Part shown: positions 18,877 to 27,278 of the stretch, in pieces
How positions within the stretch are numbered: position 1 is the first letter of the stretch
How the letters are laid out: every line of letters starts with the position of its first letter
Assembly (NCBI RefSeq): GCF_014195685.1
Contig: NZ_JACICF010000002.1
Coordinates: 394,501-458,500 of the forward strand
Direction of reading: 5' to 3'
DNA: 64,000 bases
Source: Sphingomicrobium lutaoense
GTDB taxonomy: Bacteria > Pseudomonadota > Alphaproteobacteria > Sphingomonadales > Sphingomonadaceae
Program-made: the position numbers and the translations under genes
The notes under the pieces: model-generated
Seen by the model: only the letters and a program-made list of their open reading frames with translations
Database searches by the model: none
What the model was told of the DNA's origin: nothing

Positions 18877-20049
18877 ATGCATATTGCCACGCTGATGCTG
18901 CTCGGTTCGGGCGAACTGGGCCGCGAATTCGCCATTGCCGCCAAGCGGCTGGGTTGCCGCGTCATTGCCTGCGACCGTTATCCCGATGCTCCCGCGATGC
19001 AGCTCGCCGACGACAGCGAGGTCTTCTCGATGCTTGACGGCAAGGCCTTGCGCGCCGCGGTCGAGAAGCATCGCCCCGATGCCATCGTCCCCGAGATCGA
19101 GGCGATCGACACGGGTGAGCTCATCGCGCTCGAAAAGGAAGGCTGGCGCGTGGTCCCCACCGCCCGGGCGGCGCAGCTGACGATGAACCGCGACGGCATC
19201 CGTGAACTGGCCGCCGAACGGCTGGGGCTCGAAACCAGCAAATATCGTTTTGCCGAAAGCCGCGAGGAAGCGGTTGGGGCAGCCGGGCATTGCGGCTTTC
19301 CCTGCGTGGTGAAACCGGTGATGTCCTCATCGGGCAAGGGGCAAAGCGTAGCGCGTGACGCCGTCGAACTGGGCCGCGCCTGGGACTATGCCGTCGCCAA
19401 CATGCGCGGCGACCGCCCGCGCGTGATCGTCGAGGAGTTCATCGCCTTCGACAGCGAGATCACGCTTCTGACCGTCGCGACCCGCGACGACGTGCTCTTC
19501 TGTCCGCCGATCGGCCATGAGCAGGAAGGTGGCGATTATCGCACCAGCTGGCAGCCCGCGCGTCTTTCCGATGCGGTCCTCGCTTCAGCGCAAGAGCAGG
19601 CCGCGAAGATCGTTCGCGAACTGGGCGGCGAGGGGCTGTTCGGGGTGGAATTCTTCATCGCGGGCGACCGGGCGATCTTTTCCGAACTCAGCCCGCGTCC
19701 GCATGACACCGGGATGGTCACGCTGATCGGGCAGCATCCCAACGAATTCGAACTGCACCTGCGCGCGATCCTCGGCCTTCCCATCCCCGCCATCGACCTT
19801 GTCCACCAGGCATCGGCCAGCGCGGTCATCCTCGCCAGCGGCGAGAGCGGCGCTTTCGGTTTCGAAGGGGTCGCAGAGGCGCTTGCCCTCGGCAAAAGCG
19901 GCGCGCCCGTCGAGATCCGGCTGTTCGCCAAGCCCGAAACGAGGCCCGGACGGCGCATGGGGGTCGCGCTGGCGACCGGTTCGACGATCGAGGAGGCCCG
20001 TGAAAGAGCGCTTCAGGCAGCGGCAAGGGTCTGCATTGTCGAGGACTAG
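18877..20049 (+). CDS. purT: Formate-dependent phosphoribosylglycinamide formyltransferase (GAR transformylase 2)
   Basis: Uses ATP and formate to formylate GAR in purine synthesis, independent of folate. The 390-residue ATP-grasp protein starts with MHIATLMLLGSGELGREF. It shows VVKPVMSSSGKGQS in the ATP-binding domain and the metal-binding stretch ELSPRPHDTGMVTL. Length and motifs match PurT. ATG 18877 has GGGAG upstream. TTGCGC and TAGGGA with a 16-base spacer lie so close to the ATG that transcription could begin at the start codon. Other purine genes, purE and purK, follow at 25705. Confidence 0.95.
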   Translation: MHIATLMLLGSGELGREFAIAAKRLGCRVIACDRYPDAPAMQLADDSEVFSMLDGKALRAAVEKHRPDAIVPEIEAIDTGELIALEKEGWRVVPTARAAQLTMNRDGIRELAAERLGLETSKYRFAESREEAVGAAGHCGFPCVVKPVMSSSGKGQSVARDAVELGRAWDYAVANMRGDRPRVIVEEFIAFDSEITLLTVATRDDVLFCPPIGHEQEGGDYRTSWQPARLSDAVLASAQEQAAKIVRELGGEGLFGVEFFIAGDRAIFSELSPRPHDTGMVTLIGQHPNEFELHLRAILGLPIPAIDLVHQASASAVILASGESGAFGFEGVAEALALGKSGAPVEIRLFAKPETRPGRRMGVALATGSTIEEARERALQAAARVCIVED

Positions 20050-20128
20050 GAAACGATTGGCCGGGGCCAAGCATTGACCCGGCAAGAGCCCCGTTTGGCG
20101 GCGCGACTGATTGATGGAGGAACGGACC

Positions 20129-20533
20129 GTGAAAGCACTCTACATCCTGCCGATGATCGGACTGCTGGCAGCGTGCGGCGAAACCGAAACGCCCACCAAC
20201 GAAGCGCCCGCAATCGAGGTGCGGAGCGATCAGCAGAACCAATTGTTCGAATTGAGCGACCTGAATCGCGACATCGCGATGCGCCGGGCAATCACCGGCG
20301 CGGGCTTCCGCTGTCAGCGGGTCGATGGCTCGGGTTTTGTCGGCAAATATAAGAATCTCGACCAATGGGCCGCGACTTGCGAGGACCAGCGCGAATGGGC
20401 GGTTTACGTCGGTCCCGACGAAACCGCGCAGGTACGGCTATGCAGCGATGTGGTCGAACAGGGCCTGCCGGGCTGCGAAGTCACCAAGGCCGCGACGGGC
20501 GTCTATCTGGCCGACGCGCCGTCCGAAAACTGA
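20129..20533 (+). CDS. Small lipoprotein of unknown function
   Basis: A 134-residue protein starting at GTG 20129, chosen because TGGAGG lies eight bases upstream. The N-terminus is a lipoprotein signal (VKALYILPMIGLLAACG) with lipobox LAAC. The mature part has four further cysteines, which could form disulfides, and the stretch GFRCQRVDGSGFVGKYKNLD. I do not recognise the family. It meets the next, convergent gene with no spacing. It is probably anchored in the periplasm. Confidence 0.75.
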   Translation: MKALYILPMIGLLAACGETETPTNEAPAIEVRSDQQNQLFELSDLNRDIAMRRAITGAGFRCQRVDGSGFVGKYKNLDQWAATCEDQREWAVYVGPDETAQVRLCSDVVEQGLPGCEVTKAATGVYLADAPSEN

Positions 20534-20800
20534 TCAGTCGTCACACTTGCGGGTGATCTTGAGCTCACCCTGCGCGGACATTTCCTTGATTTCGACGCAT
20601 TTGCCGTCGCGCTTTTCCTCGCGCCAGCTGCCGTCGGGATTCACCTGGCGCTTGGCCTTGGGCACGCGCTTGCCGTCGACAATCTCATAATCCCACTTTT
20701 CAGGCGTCTTCTGCGCCTGCGCATAGGATTGCGCCGCCGGCGAGAAAGCCAGCGCAGCCATTCCGGCCGCCAGAAGGGCAAATGCAATTCGCGTCATCAT
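20534..20800 (-). CDS. Small secreted protein of unknown function
   Basis: An 88-residue protein with a clear signal peptide (AFALLAAGMAALAFSPAAQSYAQA). The mature domain of about 60 residues is rich in Lys, Glu and Arg and has two cysteines (GKCVEI and RKCDD). Those two could form one disulfide. Two adjacent ATGs (20800 and 20797) could serve as starts. It abuts the convergent lipoprotein gene. No function is recognised. Confidence 0.7.
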   Translation of the reverse strand: MMTRIAFALLAAGMAALAFSPAAQSYAQAQKTPEKWDYEIVDGKRVPKAKRQVNPDGSWREEKRDGKCVEIKEMSAQGELKITRKCDD

Positions 20801-20900
20801 GCCCGAGGTGATAGCGATTCGCCGATGAACCCGCCATGAAGCGGTCGGGCGGCTTCAATCACGCTGCTGACCGGGCATAGTCTTGATTCTTCACCAATGA

Positions 20901-21173
20901 CGAAGGCGTCGCCGCTGCCGGCTCGTAACGTGCGATAAGCTTTCCCTGCACCGCGAGTCTTGGGCTTCGAATGACAACGACGTCGCCGATGCCCTGCTTG
21001 CCAGTCTCTATCGCTTCGAGGTCGGGCAGGACGTGCGCGCCGATCCGCGCGCCCTGTTTCTCGAGGCCATGCAATTGGCCAATGCGATCGAGGTCTGGCG
21101 GTTCACCCGCCCGTGGAACACCCGCCGCATCACGGAAAGTTTCGGGGCGCTCGAAGCGCATCTCCGCGCATAA
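20901..21173 (+). pseudogene. Small reading frame with good coding character but no in-frame start
   Basis: The frame ending at TAA 21171-21173 codes for a protein-like peptide with typical local codon use. It runs DVADALLASLYRFEVGQD, then LFLEAMQLANAIEVWRFT, and ends in GALEAHLRA. After the TGA at 20898-20900 there is no ATG, GTG or TTG in this frame until the ATG inside AMQLANA, only about 34 codons before the stop. An ATG at 20971 (ATGACAACGAC) is out of frame; one extra base after ATGAC would connect it. It may be a gene with a start frameshift, a sequencing error or an unusual start. A terminator follows directly. Confidence 0.4.
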
Positions 21174-21177
21174 GAAA

Positions 21178-21201
21178 ACAGCCGCCCCGAAAGGCGGCTG
21201 T
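21178..21201. terminator. Bidirectional hairpin terminator between a small frame and rpmJ
   Basis: A perfect nine-base stem (ACAGCCGCC with GGCGGCTGT) around a six-base loop. It is followed by TTCTT on the plus strand and TTTTCTTA on the minus strand. It can end the small frame at 20901-21173 and, in the other direction, rpmJ. Confidence 0.75.
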
Positions 21202-21235
21202 TTCTTGGCCAAACGGCACTTCGGCGGAGGGCAGC

Positions 21236-21361
21236 TTAGCCCTGGCGCGCCTTGAAGCGACGGTTGGTCTTGTTGATCACATAGGTGCGACCACGACGAC
21301 GGATGACCCGGCAATCGCGGTGGCGCGACTTGAGCGATTTCAGAGAATTACGAACTTTCAT
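21236..21361 (-). CDS. rpmJ: 50S ribosomal protein L36
   Basis: A 41-residue ribosomal protein ([19 protein letters not shown], then [21 protein letters not shown] shortened by one residue at the stop). It is the longer alphaproteobacterial form, with a partial set of zinc ligands (one Cys in HRDCRV). It stands alone, outside a ribosomal operon, which is common for this form. GAGGCAGG lies upstream and a hairpin terminator downstream. Confidence 0.93.
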   Translation of the reverse strand: MKVRNSLKSLKSRHRDCRVIRRRGRTYVINKTNRRFKARQG

Positions 21362-21452
21362 GGCCGGAACACCTGCCTCGGGTTAAAATCTAAGAATGTC
21401 GGGGGTTTGATCCCAAATCCGGGCGCTCACCTAGGGTCGGCGCCTGCCAGAG

Positions 21453-23039
21453 TCAAGGCTTTACCGTCCGGCGAGTGCCTTTCGGATCGAACAGATCGCC
21501 GAAGAAATTGCCTTCATACCAGTACGGCCGGTGCGTCTCGCGCGCCAGGCGACGGGCGATGCGATAATTGAGTTCGGCATAGCGGGCGAGCGCGGTCCAG
21601 TTGATCGGCTGGGTCAGGTCATCGCCCGCACGGTGGTAGCGCTCCTTGAAGAAAGCCGACCATTGCTCCTCGCCGCCGCTTCCGTAGCCGGTGAAAAGCA
21701 GGATGGAGGGGATGCCTGCCTGCGCGAAGCGGTAATGGTCCGAACGGGTGAAGATCGCCTGCTCGGGCATCGGGTCCTTCGATACGCTGATGCCGATCTC
21801 GGCCCCCGCCGCCGCGACCGTTTCGGCAACGCTATTATGCGCCGCGCCGAAGGCGACCACGTCATTGAAGTCGTAAAGCGGAACCGGCATGTCGAGATTG
21901 ACCACCGCCGCGATACTATCCAGCGGGACGGTGGGATTGGCGACATAATAGGATGCGCCCTGCAGCCCCAGCTCCTCCGCGGCAAGCGCGATGAACAGCA
22001 CCGAACGGCGCGCATCCTCGGGCTTTTGGGCAAAGAGCCGTGCGGCTTCGAGCATGGTGGCGATGCCCGAGGCATTGTCGAGCGCGCCGTTGAAGATATT
22101 GTCGCCGCCGCGGCTTTCGTCGATGCCAAGATGATCGAGATGCCCCGACATCACGACATGTTCATGGGCCAGCGCGGGGTCGGTGCCGGGTAGCCGCGCC
22201 ACCACGTTGGCCGCGGTGAATTCCTCCCAGGTCGAGCTGCCTTGCACGCTCATCGTTCCGGCCAGCGCGAAGCTCGGAAGGCGCTTGCCCGATTTGGCCG
22301 CGGCCCGCAGCTGGGCGAAATCCTGCCCGCTCCCCGCGAACAGGTTGCGCGCCGCATCGTCGGTCGCGACCATGCGCGCCTTGAGATCGCCGGGCAGATC
22401 GTTCGAGCGGCCCTTGGCATCGACCCAACCGGTCACTTCGCGGCGCGAATGAAAGCGCACGTAGCGGTCGCTGCCGATGACGATGAGGCCCACCGCCCCA
22501 TGGCGCGCGGCGCTTTCGACGCGGCTGGAGCCGAGGTGCGCCGAAATATCGCTGTTGGTTCCCTTGGGAAGATCGGGCTGTTCGTTGAAGGCAACGACGA
22601 TCTTGCCGCGGACATCGACCCCCGCATAGGCGTCATGACCGAAAGGTCCGGCCTCGAGGCCATAGCCCACGAAGACGAGCGGCGCGGTCAGTTCGACCCG
22701 TTCCTCGAGGACCGAGGGAAGCAGCCGCACCCCCTTCACCTCGCGCCCGCCATGGCGGACCTGCTGTCCGCTCAGCGAAGCCCGGCGGAAGGTGATGTCC
22801 TGGAACCAGCTGCCATTGTCGCCAGCAGGCTCGAGCCCGAGCGAGCGAAAATGGCTCGCGGTATAAAGAGCGGCCACGTCATAGCCGCGCTGCCCGTTGC
22901 CCCGCCCTTCGAGCAGGTCATCGGCGAGGAATTCGACATGAGCGCGCACTTCGTTCGCGCTGGCGCGCATCGCGCTGTCTTCGGCATGGAGCGGGGACGC
23001 GGCAAGAACGAGAGCCGCGGCGGCGAAAAGCAAACGCAT
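21453..23039 (-). CDS. M28-family metallopeptidase, exported
   Basis: A 528-residue zinc aminopeptidase with a signal peptide (MRLLFAAAALVLAASPLHA). Residues 130-250 look like a PA (protease-associated) insert (VRGKIVVAFNEQPD). The M28 core carries SGHLDHLG, then FNGALDNASGIA, AAEELGLQGA and FTRSDHYRFAQAGIPS, which supply the zinc ligands and catalytic glutamate. It probably releases N-terminal amino acids from peptides in the periplasm. The start at 23039 gives the clean signal peptide, with GAAGGA upstream. It is divergent from the M14 peptidase gene. Confidence 0.92.
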   Translation of the reverse strand: MRLLFAAAALVLAASPLHAEDSAMRASANEVRAHVEFLADDLLEGRGNGQRGYDVAALYTASHFRSLGLEPAGDNGSWFQDITFRRASLSGQQVRHGGREVKGVRLLPSVLEERVELTAPLVFVGYGLEAGPFGHDAYAGVDVRGKIVVAFNEQPDLPKGTNSDISAHLGSSRVESAARHGAVGLIVIGSDRYVRFHSRREVTGWVDAKGRSNDLPGDLKARMVATDDAARNLFAGSGQDFAQLRAAAKSGKRLPSFALAGTMSVQGSSTWEEFTAANVVARLPGTDPALAHEHVVMSGHLDHLGIDESRGGDNIFNGALDNASGIATMLEAARLFAQKPEDARRSVLFIALAAEELGLQGASYYVANPTVPLDSIAAVVNLDMPVPLYDFNDVVAFGAAHNSVAETVAAAGAEIGISVSKDPMPEQAIFTRSDHYRFAQAGIPSILLFTGYGSGGEEQWSAFFKERYHRAGDDLTQPINWTALARYAELNYRIARRLARETHRPYWYEGNFFGDLFDPKGTRRTVKP

Positions 23040-23136
23040 CGGGAAATCCTTCGACTGGTGGGCGGCGCGAACATAGCGGGAGGCAAAGACCCGTGCGACC
23101 CCTTTCGACAAATACATCGCCATGTTCGACAGGGGT

Positions 23137-23165
23137 TTGCGCGCCCGCTCCACTCTCTCTATCAG
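23137..23165 (+). promoter_or_regulatory. Predicted promoter of the M14 peptidase-gpmA unit
   Basis: TTGCGC, 17 bases, TATCAG, ending 31 bases before the peptidase start. It lies in the 157-base region shared with the divergent M28 gene. Pattern match only. Confidence 0.4.
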
Positions 23166-23196
23166 GCATCCCGAACCAGAAGATCGAAAGGCGACC

Positions 23197-24333
23197 ATGG
23201 GCATCTCCATTTCCAGTGCGTTTGACAGCGGCAACATCAAGCTCGTCGAGATCCGGGGCGACGAGATCGACCTCGAAATCGAGAAGGATTTCCAGTCCGA
23301 TTTCTATCAATGGTTCCATTTCCGCGTGACCGGCGCGAAAGGCCGCGACCTCACCTTGCGGATCACCAATGCCGGCGATGCCGCCTATCCCGAAGGTTGG
23401 CCCGACTATAAGGCGCTGATGTCGATCGATCGCGACGAATGGACCCGCGTCGAAGCGACCAGCTATGAAGATGGCGTGCTGACCATGCGTCTCGTGCCCG
23501 AGACCGACAGCATCTTCCTCGCCTATTTCGTTCCCTATTCGATGGATCGCCATCTCGACCTCGTCACCACCGTGGCGGCGCTGCCGGGCGTTTCCTACGA
23601 ATCGCTCGGCAAGACGCTCGACGGGCAGGACATGGACCTGCTCAGCATGGGCGAAGGCGATCTCAACGTCTGGCTCTATGCCCGTCAGCATCCGGGCGAA
23701 AGCATGGCAGAATGGTGGATGGAAGGCGCGCTCGACAAGCTCACCGATCCCGATGATCCCGTCTCGCGTGTCCTGCTCAAGGAATGCCGCTTCCACATCG
23801 TTCCCAACATGAACCCCGATGGTTCGCACCGTGGCCATCTTCGCACCAACGCGGTTGGAACGAACCTCAATCGTGAATGGGACAATCCCACCGCGGAAAA
23901 GAGCCCCGAAGTGCTGCTGGTGCGCAACCGCATGGACGAAACGGGCGTCGATTTTGCGATGGACGTGCATGGCGACGAAGCGATCCCCGCCAATTTCCTT
24001 GCGGGGTTCGAAGGCATTCCCTCGATTACCGATCGCCAGACCGAATTGTTCAATCGCTTCGCCAAGCGGCTCGAACAGGCATCGCCCGATTTCCAGACCG
24101 AGAAAGGCTATGCCGTCGCCGGTCCCGGAGAAGCCAATCTGTCGATGTCCACCACCCAGCTCGCCGAGCGCTATGGTGCGGTGTCGATGACGCTCGAAAT
24201 GCCCTTCAAGGACAATTTCGACCTGCCCGACCCGATCTATGGCTGGTCTACCGAGCGCTGCAAATATCTCGCCCACGCCTGCCTCGACACGCTCCACTCG
24301 ATGCTGGGCGATCTCAAGGAAGGCCGCAAGTAA
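23197..24333 (+). CDS. M14-family zinc carboxypeptidase, cytosolic-carboxypeptidase-like
   Basis: A 378-residue cytoplasmic protein. An N-terminal beta domain of about 120 residues ([15 protein letters not shown]) precedes the M14 catalytic domain. Zinc ligands are seen in [13 protein letters not shown] and in DVHGDE, and the catalytic glutamate in [10 protein letters not shown]. The substrate-binding segment [20 protein letters not shown] is also present. This N-domain plus catalytic pairing is the bacterial relative of the cytosolic carboxypeptidases. Its substrate is unknown. GAAAGGCG lies upstream. gpmA begins one base after the stop. Confidence 0.9.
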   Translation: MGISISSAFDSGNIKLVEIRGDEIDLEIEKDFQSDFYQWFHFRVTGAKGRDLTLRITNAGDAAYPEGWPDYKALMSIDRDEWTRVEATSYEDGVLTMRLVPETDSIFLAYFVPYSMDRHLDLVTTVAALPGVSYESLGKTLDGQDMDLLSMGEGDLNVWLYARQHPGESMAEWWMEGALDKLTDPDDPVSRVLLKECRFHIVPNMNPDGSHRGHLRTNAVGTNLNREWDNPTAEKSPEVLLVRNRMDETGVDFAMDVHGDEAIPANFLAGFEGIPSITDRQTELFNRFAKRLEQASPDFQTEKGYAVAGPGEANLSMSTTQLAERYGAVSMTLEMPFKDNFDLPDPIYGWSTERCKYLAHACLDTLHSMLGDLKEGRK

Positions 24334-24334
24334 G

Positions 24335-25021
24335 ATGCCCACGCTCGTCCTCGTTCGCCATGGCCAGTCGCAGTGGAACCTCGAGAACCGCTTCACCGGC
24401 TGGTGGGATGTCGATCTGACCGATGCGGGGGTCGAGGAAGCGCGTGGAGCGGGACGGGCGCTGGCCGCGGCGGGGCACGAGTTCGATTGCTGCTTCACCA
24501 GCCTCCAGACCCGCGCCATCCGCACGCTCCACCTCGCCCTGCACGAGATGGGCAGCCTCTGGCTTCCCGTCACCAAGCACTGGCGCCTTAACGAGCGGCA
24601 CTATGGCGGGCTGACCGGCCTCAACAAGCAGGAGATGCGCGACAAGGTCGGCGACGAACAGGTCCATATCTGGCGTCGCAGCTTCGACATCCCGCCGCCC
24701 CCGATGGACGCCGACAGTCCCTACCGGATGGAAGGTGACCGCCGCTACCAGGACATCGAGATCCCCGAGACCGAAAGCCTCAAGGACACGATCGCGCGCG
24801 TCCTTCCCTATTTCGACGAAGCGATCGCGCCGTCCCTCAAGTCGGGCAAGCGGGTGCTCATCTCGGCGCATGGCAACAGCCTGCGTGCCCTAGTCAAGCA
24901 TCTGTCGAACATTTCGGACGATGAAATCACCGGCCTCGAAATCCCCACCGGCAAGCCGATCGTCTATGAACTCGACGACGATCTGGGCGAAATCAGCCGC
25001 GACTATGTCGAGGGCGTCTAG
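24335..25021 (+). CDS. gpmA: 2,3-bisphosphoglycerate-dependent phosphoglycerate mutase
   Basis: Interconverts 3- and 2-phosphoglycerate in glycolysis and gluconeogenesis. The 228-residue protein starts [20 protein letters not shown], with the phosphorylated histidine at position 9. It also has [14 protein letters not shown], the catalytic [14 protein letters not shown] and the specificity loop expected for the dPGM class. ATG 24335 is one base after the peptidase stop, so the two are probably one message, a surprising pairing. The stop overlaps the convergent diguanylate cyclase gene by four bases. Confidence 0.94.
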   Translation: MPTLVLVRHGQSQWNLENRFTGWWDVDLTDAGVEEARGAGRALAAAGHEFDCCFTSLQTRAIRTLHLALHEMGSLWLPVTKHWRLNERHYGGLTGLNKQEMRDKVGDEQVHIWRRSFDIPPPPMDADSPYRMEGDRRYQDIEIPETESLKDTIARVLPYFDEAIAPSLKSGKRVLISAHGNSLRALVKHLSNISDDEITGLEIPTGKPIVYELDDDLGEISRDYVEGV

Positions 25022-25590
25022 CGCTTCTTGCGGTACATCGCCTCGTCGGCCTTGCTGAGGATGTCCTCGGGCGTCGTTTCGCTATCGTCGATCAGCGCGA
25101 TCCCGATCGCGACCGACATCGGGACCGTCTGGCCCTCGTAGCGGAATCCCGCCTGCTCAACCGTCGTGGCAAGCCGGTCAGCGGTCTTGCGCGCCTGTTG
25201 CTCGTCGACTTGGGCGAGCAGCACGCAGAATTCGTCGCCGCCATAACGCGCGAGGACATCGCTGGCACGCAGCCTCTGGCTGAGGAGATGAGCGACCTTG
25301 GTGAGCGCGGCATCGCCCGCGATATGGCCATGCTCGTCATTGATGCGCTTCATCCCGTCGAGATCGAGGAACAGCAGCGCCGAGGTTTCGCGATAACGCT
25401 GGCACCGGGAGATCAGACGGTTGAGTTCGCGCATCAACCCGCGCCGGTTGGGGATGCACAGGAGATGGTCCTCATGAGCCATTGCCTCGACCTCGGCGAT
25501 GCGTTGACGAAGGGCGAGATTTTCTTCCCTCAGCCGCGCGACTTCCCGGGTTAGATCCCGGTCCCGCATGGGTTTTCCGGCCTTCGTCAT
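25018..25590 (-). CDS. Diguanylate cyclase, small coiled-coil GGDEF protein
   Basis: A 190-residue cytoplasmic protein that makes cyclic di-GMP from two GTP. Residues 8-40 form a heptad-like coiled coil ([19 protein letters not shown]) likely to dimerise it. The GGDEF domain follows, with active motif RYGGDEF. RASD lies exactly five residues before the motif, an intact inhibitory I-site. ATG 25590 is fixed by AGGAGGT five bases upstream. There is no sensor domain, so activity may be set by expression or partners. It is convergent with gpmA. Confidence 0.9.
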   Translation of the reverse strand: MTKAGKPMRDRDLTREVARLREENLALRQRIAEVEAMAHEDHLLCIPNRRGLMRELNRLISRCQRYRETSALLFLDLDGMKRINDEHGHIAGDAALTKVAHLLSQRLRASDVLARYGGDEFCVLLAQVDEQQARKTADRLATTVEQAGFRYEGQTVPMSVAIGIALIDDSETTPEDILSKADEAMYRKKR

Positions 25591-25643
25591 CTGCACCTCC
25601 TACCTGACAAACGCACAAAAGGCAGGGGCTATCCTCGCCGGCA

Positions 25644-25673
25644 TTGCGAAAGGGGCGGCGCTTGTCCTACACC
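25644..25673 (+). promoter_or_regulatory. Possible promoter of purE-purK
   Basis: TTGCGA, 18 bases, TACACC, ending 31 bases upstream of purE. It is a weaker match than the others listed. Confidence 0.3.
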
Positions 25674-25704
25674 CCGGCTTCAATCGCGAAGGGGAAACAA
25701 GCGA

Positions 25705-26184
25705 ATGACTGCCCGTGTGGGGATCATCATGGGGAGCCAGTCTGACTGGGACACCATGCGTCATGCCGCCGAAACGCTCGATGCGCTCGGCGTCGCCTAT
25801 GAAAAGAAGATCGTGTCGGCCCATCGCACGCCCAGGCGGCTGGTCGATTATGCCGAGAGCGCCCGCGAAAGGGGGCTGTCCGTCATCATCGCAGGGGCAG
25901 GAGGAGCGGCCCATCTGCCGGGCATGGTGGCCTCGATGACCCCGCTTCCGGTGCTTGGCGTTCCGGTCCAGTCGAAGGCGCTTTCCGGGCTCGACAGCCT
26001 TCTTTCCATCGTCCAGATGCCCGCCGGCATCCCCGTCGGCACGCTCGCGATCGGCCGCGCCGGTGCGACCAATGCCGCGCTGCTGGCCGCCGCGATGCTG
26101 GCGACCGGCGACGATGCGCTGGCGAAGCGCCTCGATGACTGGCGCGAACAGCAGACCGCTAAAATCGCGGAGGAGCCGCAATGA
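25705..26184 (+). CDS. purE: N5-carboxyaminoimidazole ribonucleotide mutase
   Basis: Rearranges N5-CAIR to CAIR in purine synthesis. The 159-residue class I enzyme shows [14 protein letters not shown] near the N-terminus, [10 protein letters not shown] near residue 40, and [14 protein letters not shown]. These segments form the active site of the octamer. AGGGGAAA lies upstream of the ATG. It overlaps purK by four bases (ATGA), so the two consecutive pathway enzymes are translated together. Confidence 0.96.
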   Translation: MTARVGIIMGSQSDWDTMRHAAETLDALGVAYEKKIVSAHRTPRRLVDYAESARERGLSVIIAGAGGAAHLPGMVASMTPLPVLGVPVQSKALSGLDSLLSIVQMPAGIPVGTLAIGRAGATNAALLAAAMLATGDDALAKRLDDWREQQTAKIAEEPQ

Positions 26185-27239
26185 CGCTCAAGCCCGGATC
26201 GACCATCGGGATCGTGGGCGGGGGCCAGTTGGGCCGCATGCTCGCGCTGTCCGCAGCGCAATTGGGCTATCGCACCCATGTCTATGCGCCCGACCCCGCG
26301 CCTCCCGCGGCCGAGGTCGCATCGCTCTATGTCTGCGCCGAATATGCCAATGGCGACGCGCTCGCTGCCTTTGCTGCCGAGTGCGACGTCCTGACCTACG
26401 AATTCGAAAATATCCCGGTCGAACCCCTGGCGGCGATGGGCGACAAGCTGCGCCCTGGCACCGCATCGCTCGCGATCGCGCAGGACCGCGCGCATGAAAA
26501 GGCCTTCGTCGAGGAACAGGGCTGCCGTGTCGCGCCCTGGCACCGCATCGATAGCGTCGAGGATCTCCGCGACGCCGCCGAACGGCTGGGCTTTCCCATG
26601 GTGATCAAGAGCCGGCGGCTTGGCTATGACGGCAAGGGCCAGGCCTGGGTGCGCGAGATGGATCATCTCGAGGAAGCCTGGGGCGCGATCGGGCGCGAGC
26701 CCGCGATCGCCGAGGCCGCGGTCAATTTCCAGGCCGAATTCTCGATCCTCGTCGGTCGCCGCGCCGATGACGAGATGCGGGTCTGGAATGCGCCGCGCAA
26801 CATCCATGACGGCGGCATCCTGCGCCGGTCCGAGGTTCCCGCCGGCAATCCCGTCGATGCGTTGGTCGACGATGCCGTGGCCTCCTCATGCCGTCTCGCC
26901 AGCGCGTTGGGACATATCGGCGTGATGGCCGTCGAATTCTTCGCCACGAGCGAAGGCGCGGTAGTCAACGAAATCGCGCCGCGCGTCCACAATTCGGGCC
27001 ATTGGACGATCGAAGGCGCGCTGACCTCGCAATTCGAACAGCATATCCGCTGCCTCCTCGATGCCCCGCTTGGCGATACCGGGCTGGTCGCGCCGCGCGT
27101 GACGATGGACAATCTCATCGGGTCCGACGTCGACCGCTGGGAGCAATTGCTCGGCGAACAGGGCGCGCATCTACACCTCTACGGCAAGCGCGAAGCGCGG
27201 CCCGGACGCAAGATGGGGCACGTTACCCGCCTCGGATAA
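26181..27239 (+). CDS. purK: 5-(Carboxyamino)imidazole ribonucleotide synthase
   Basis: Uses ATP and bicarbonate to convert AIR to N5-CAIR, the substrate of PurE. The 352-residue ATP-grasp protein begins with a Rossmann-like [16 protein letters not shown], then [15 protein letters not shown] in the ATP-binding domain, and [16 protein letters not shown] near residue 265. Length and motifs fit PurK well. It is coupled to purE. No terminator is obvious in the 39 bases before the convergent M16 gene. Confidence 0.96.
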   Translation: MTLKPGSTIGIVGGGQLGRMLALSAAQLGYRTHVYAPDPAPPAAEVASLYVCAEYANGDALAAFAAECDVLTYEFENIPVEPLAAMGDKLRPGTASLAIAQDRAHEKAFVEEQGCRVAPWHRIDSVEDLRDAAERLGFPMVIKSRRLGYDGKGQAWVREMDHLEEAWGAIGREPAIAEAAVNFQAEFSILVGRRADDEMRVWNAPRNIHDGGILRRSEVPAGNPVDALVDDAVASSCRLASALGHIGVMAVEFFATSEGAVVNEIAPRVHNSGHWTIEGALTSQFEQHIRCLLDAPLGDTGLVAPRVTMDNLIGSDVDRWEQLLGEQGAHLHLYGKREARPGRKMGHVTRLG

Positions 27240-27278
27240 CGCGCCCCATTCGATTGCCGGAAAGTGGCGGGTGCCTTT

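Noticed and set aside
20859-21170. A minus-strand frame opposite the start-less small frame
   Set aside because: Its translation has the look of a shadow, and the plus-strand frame has better third-position GC bias; I kept only the plus-strand candidate.
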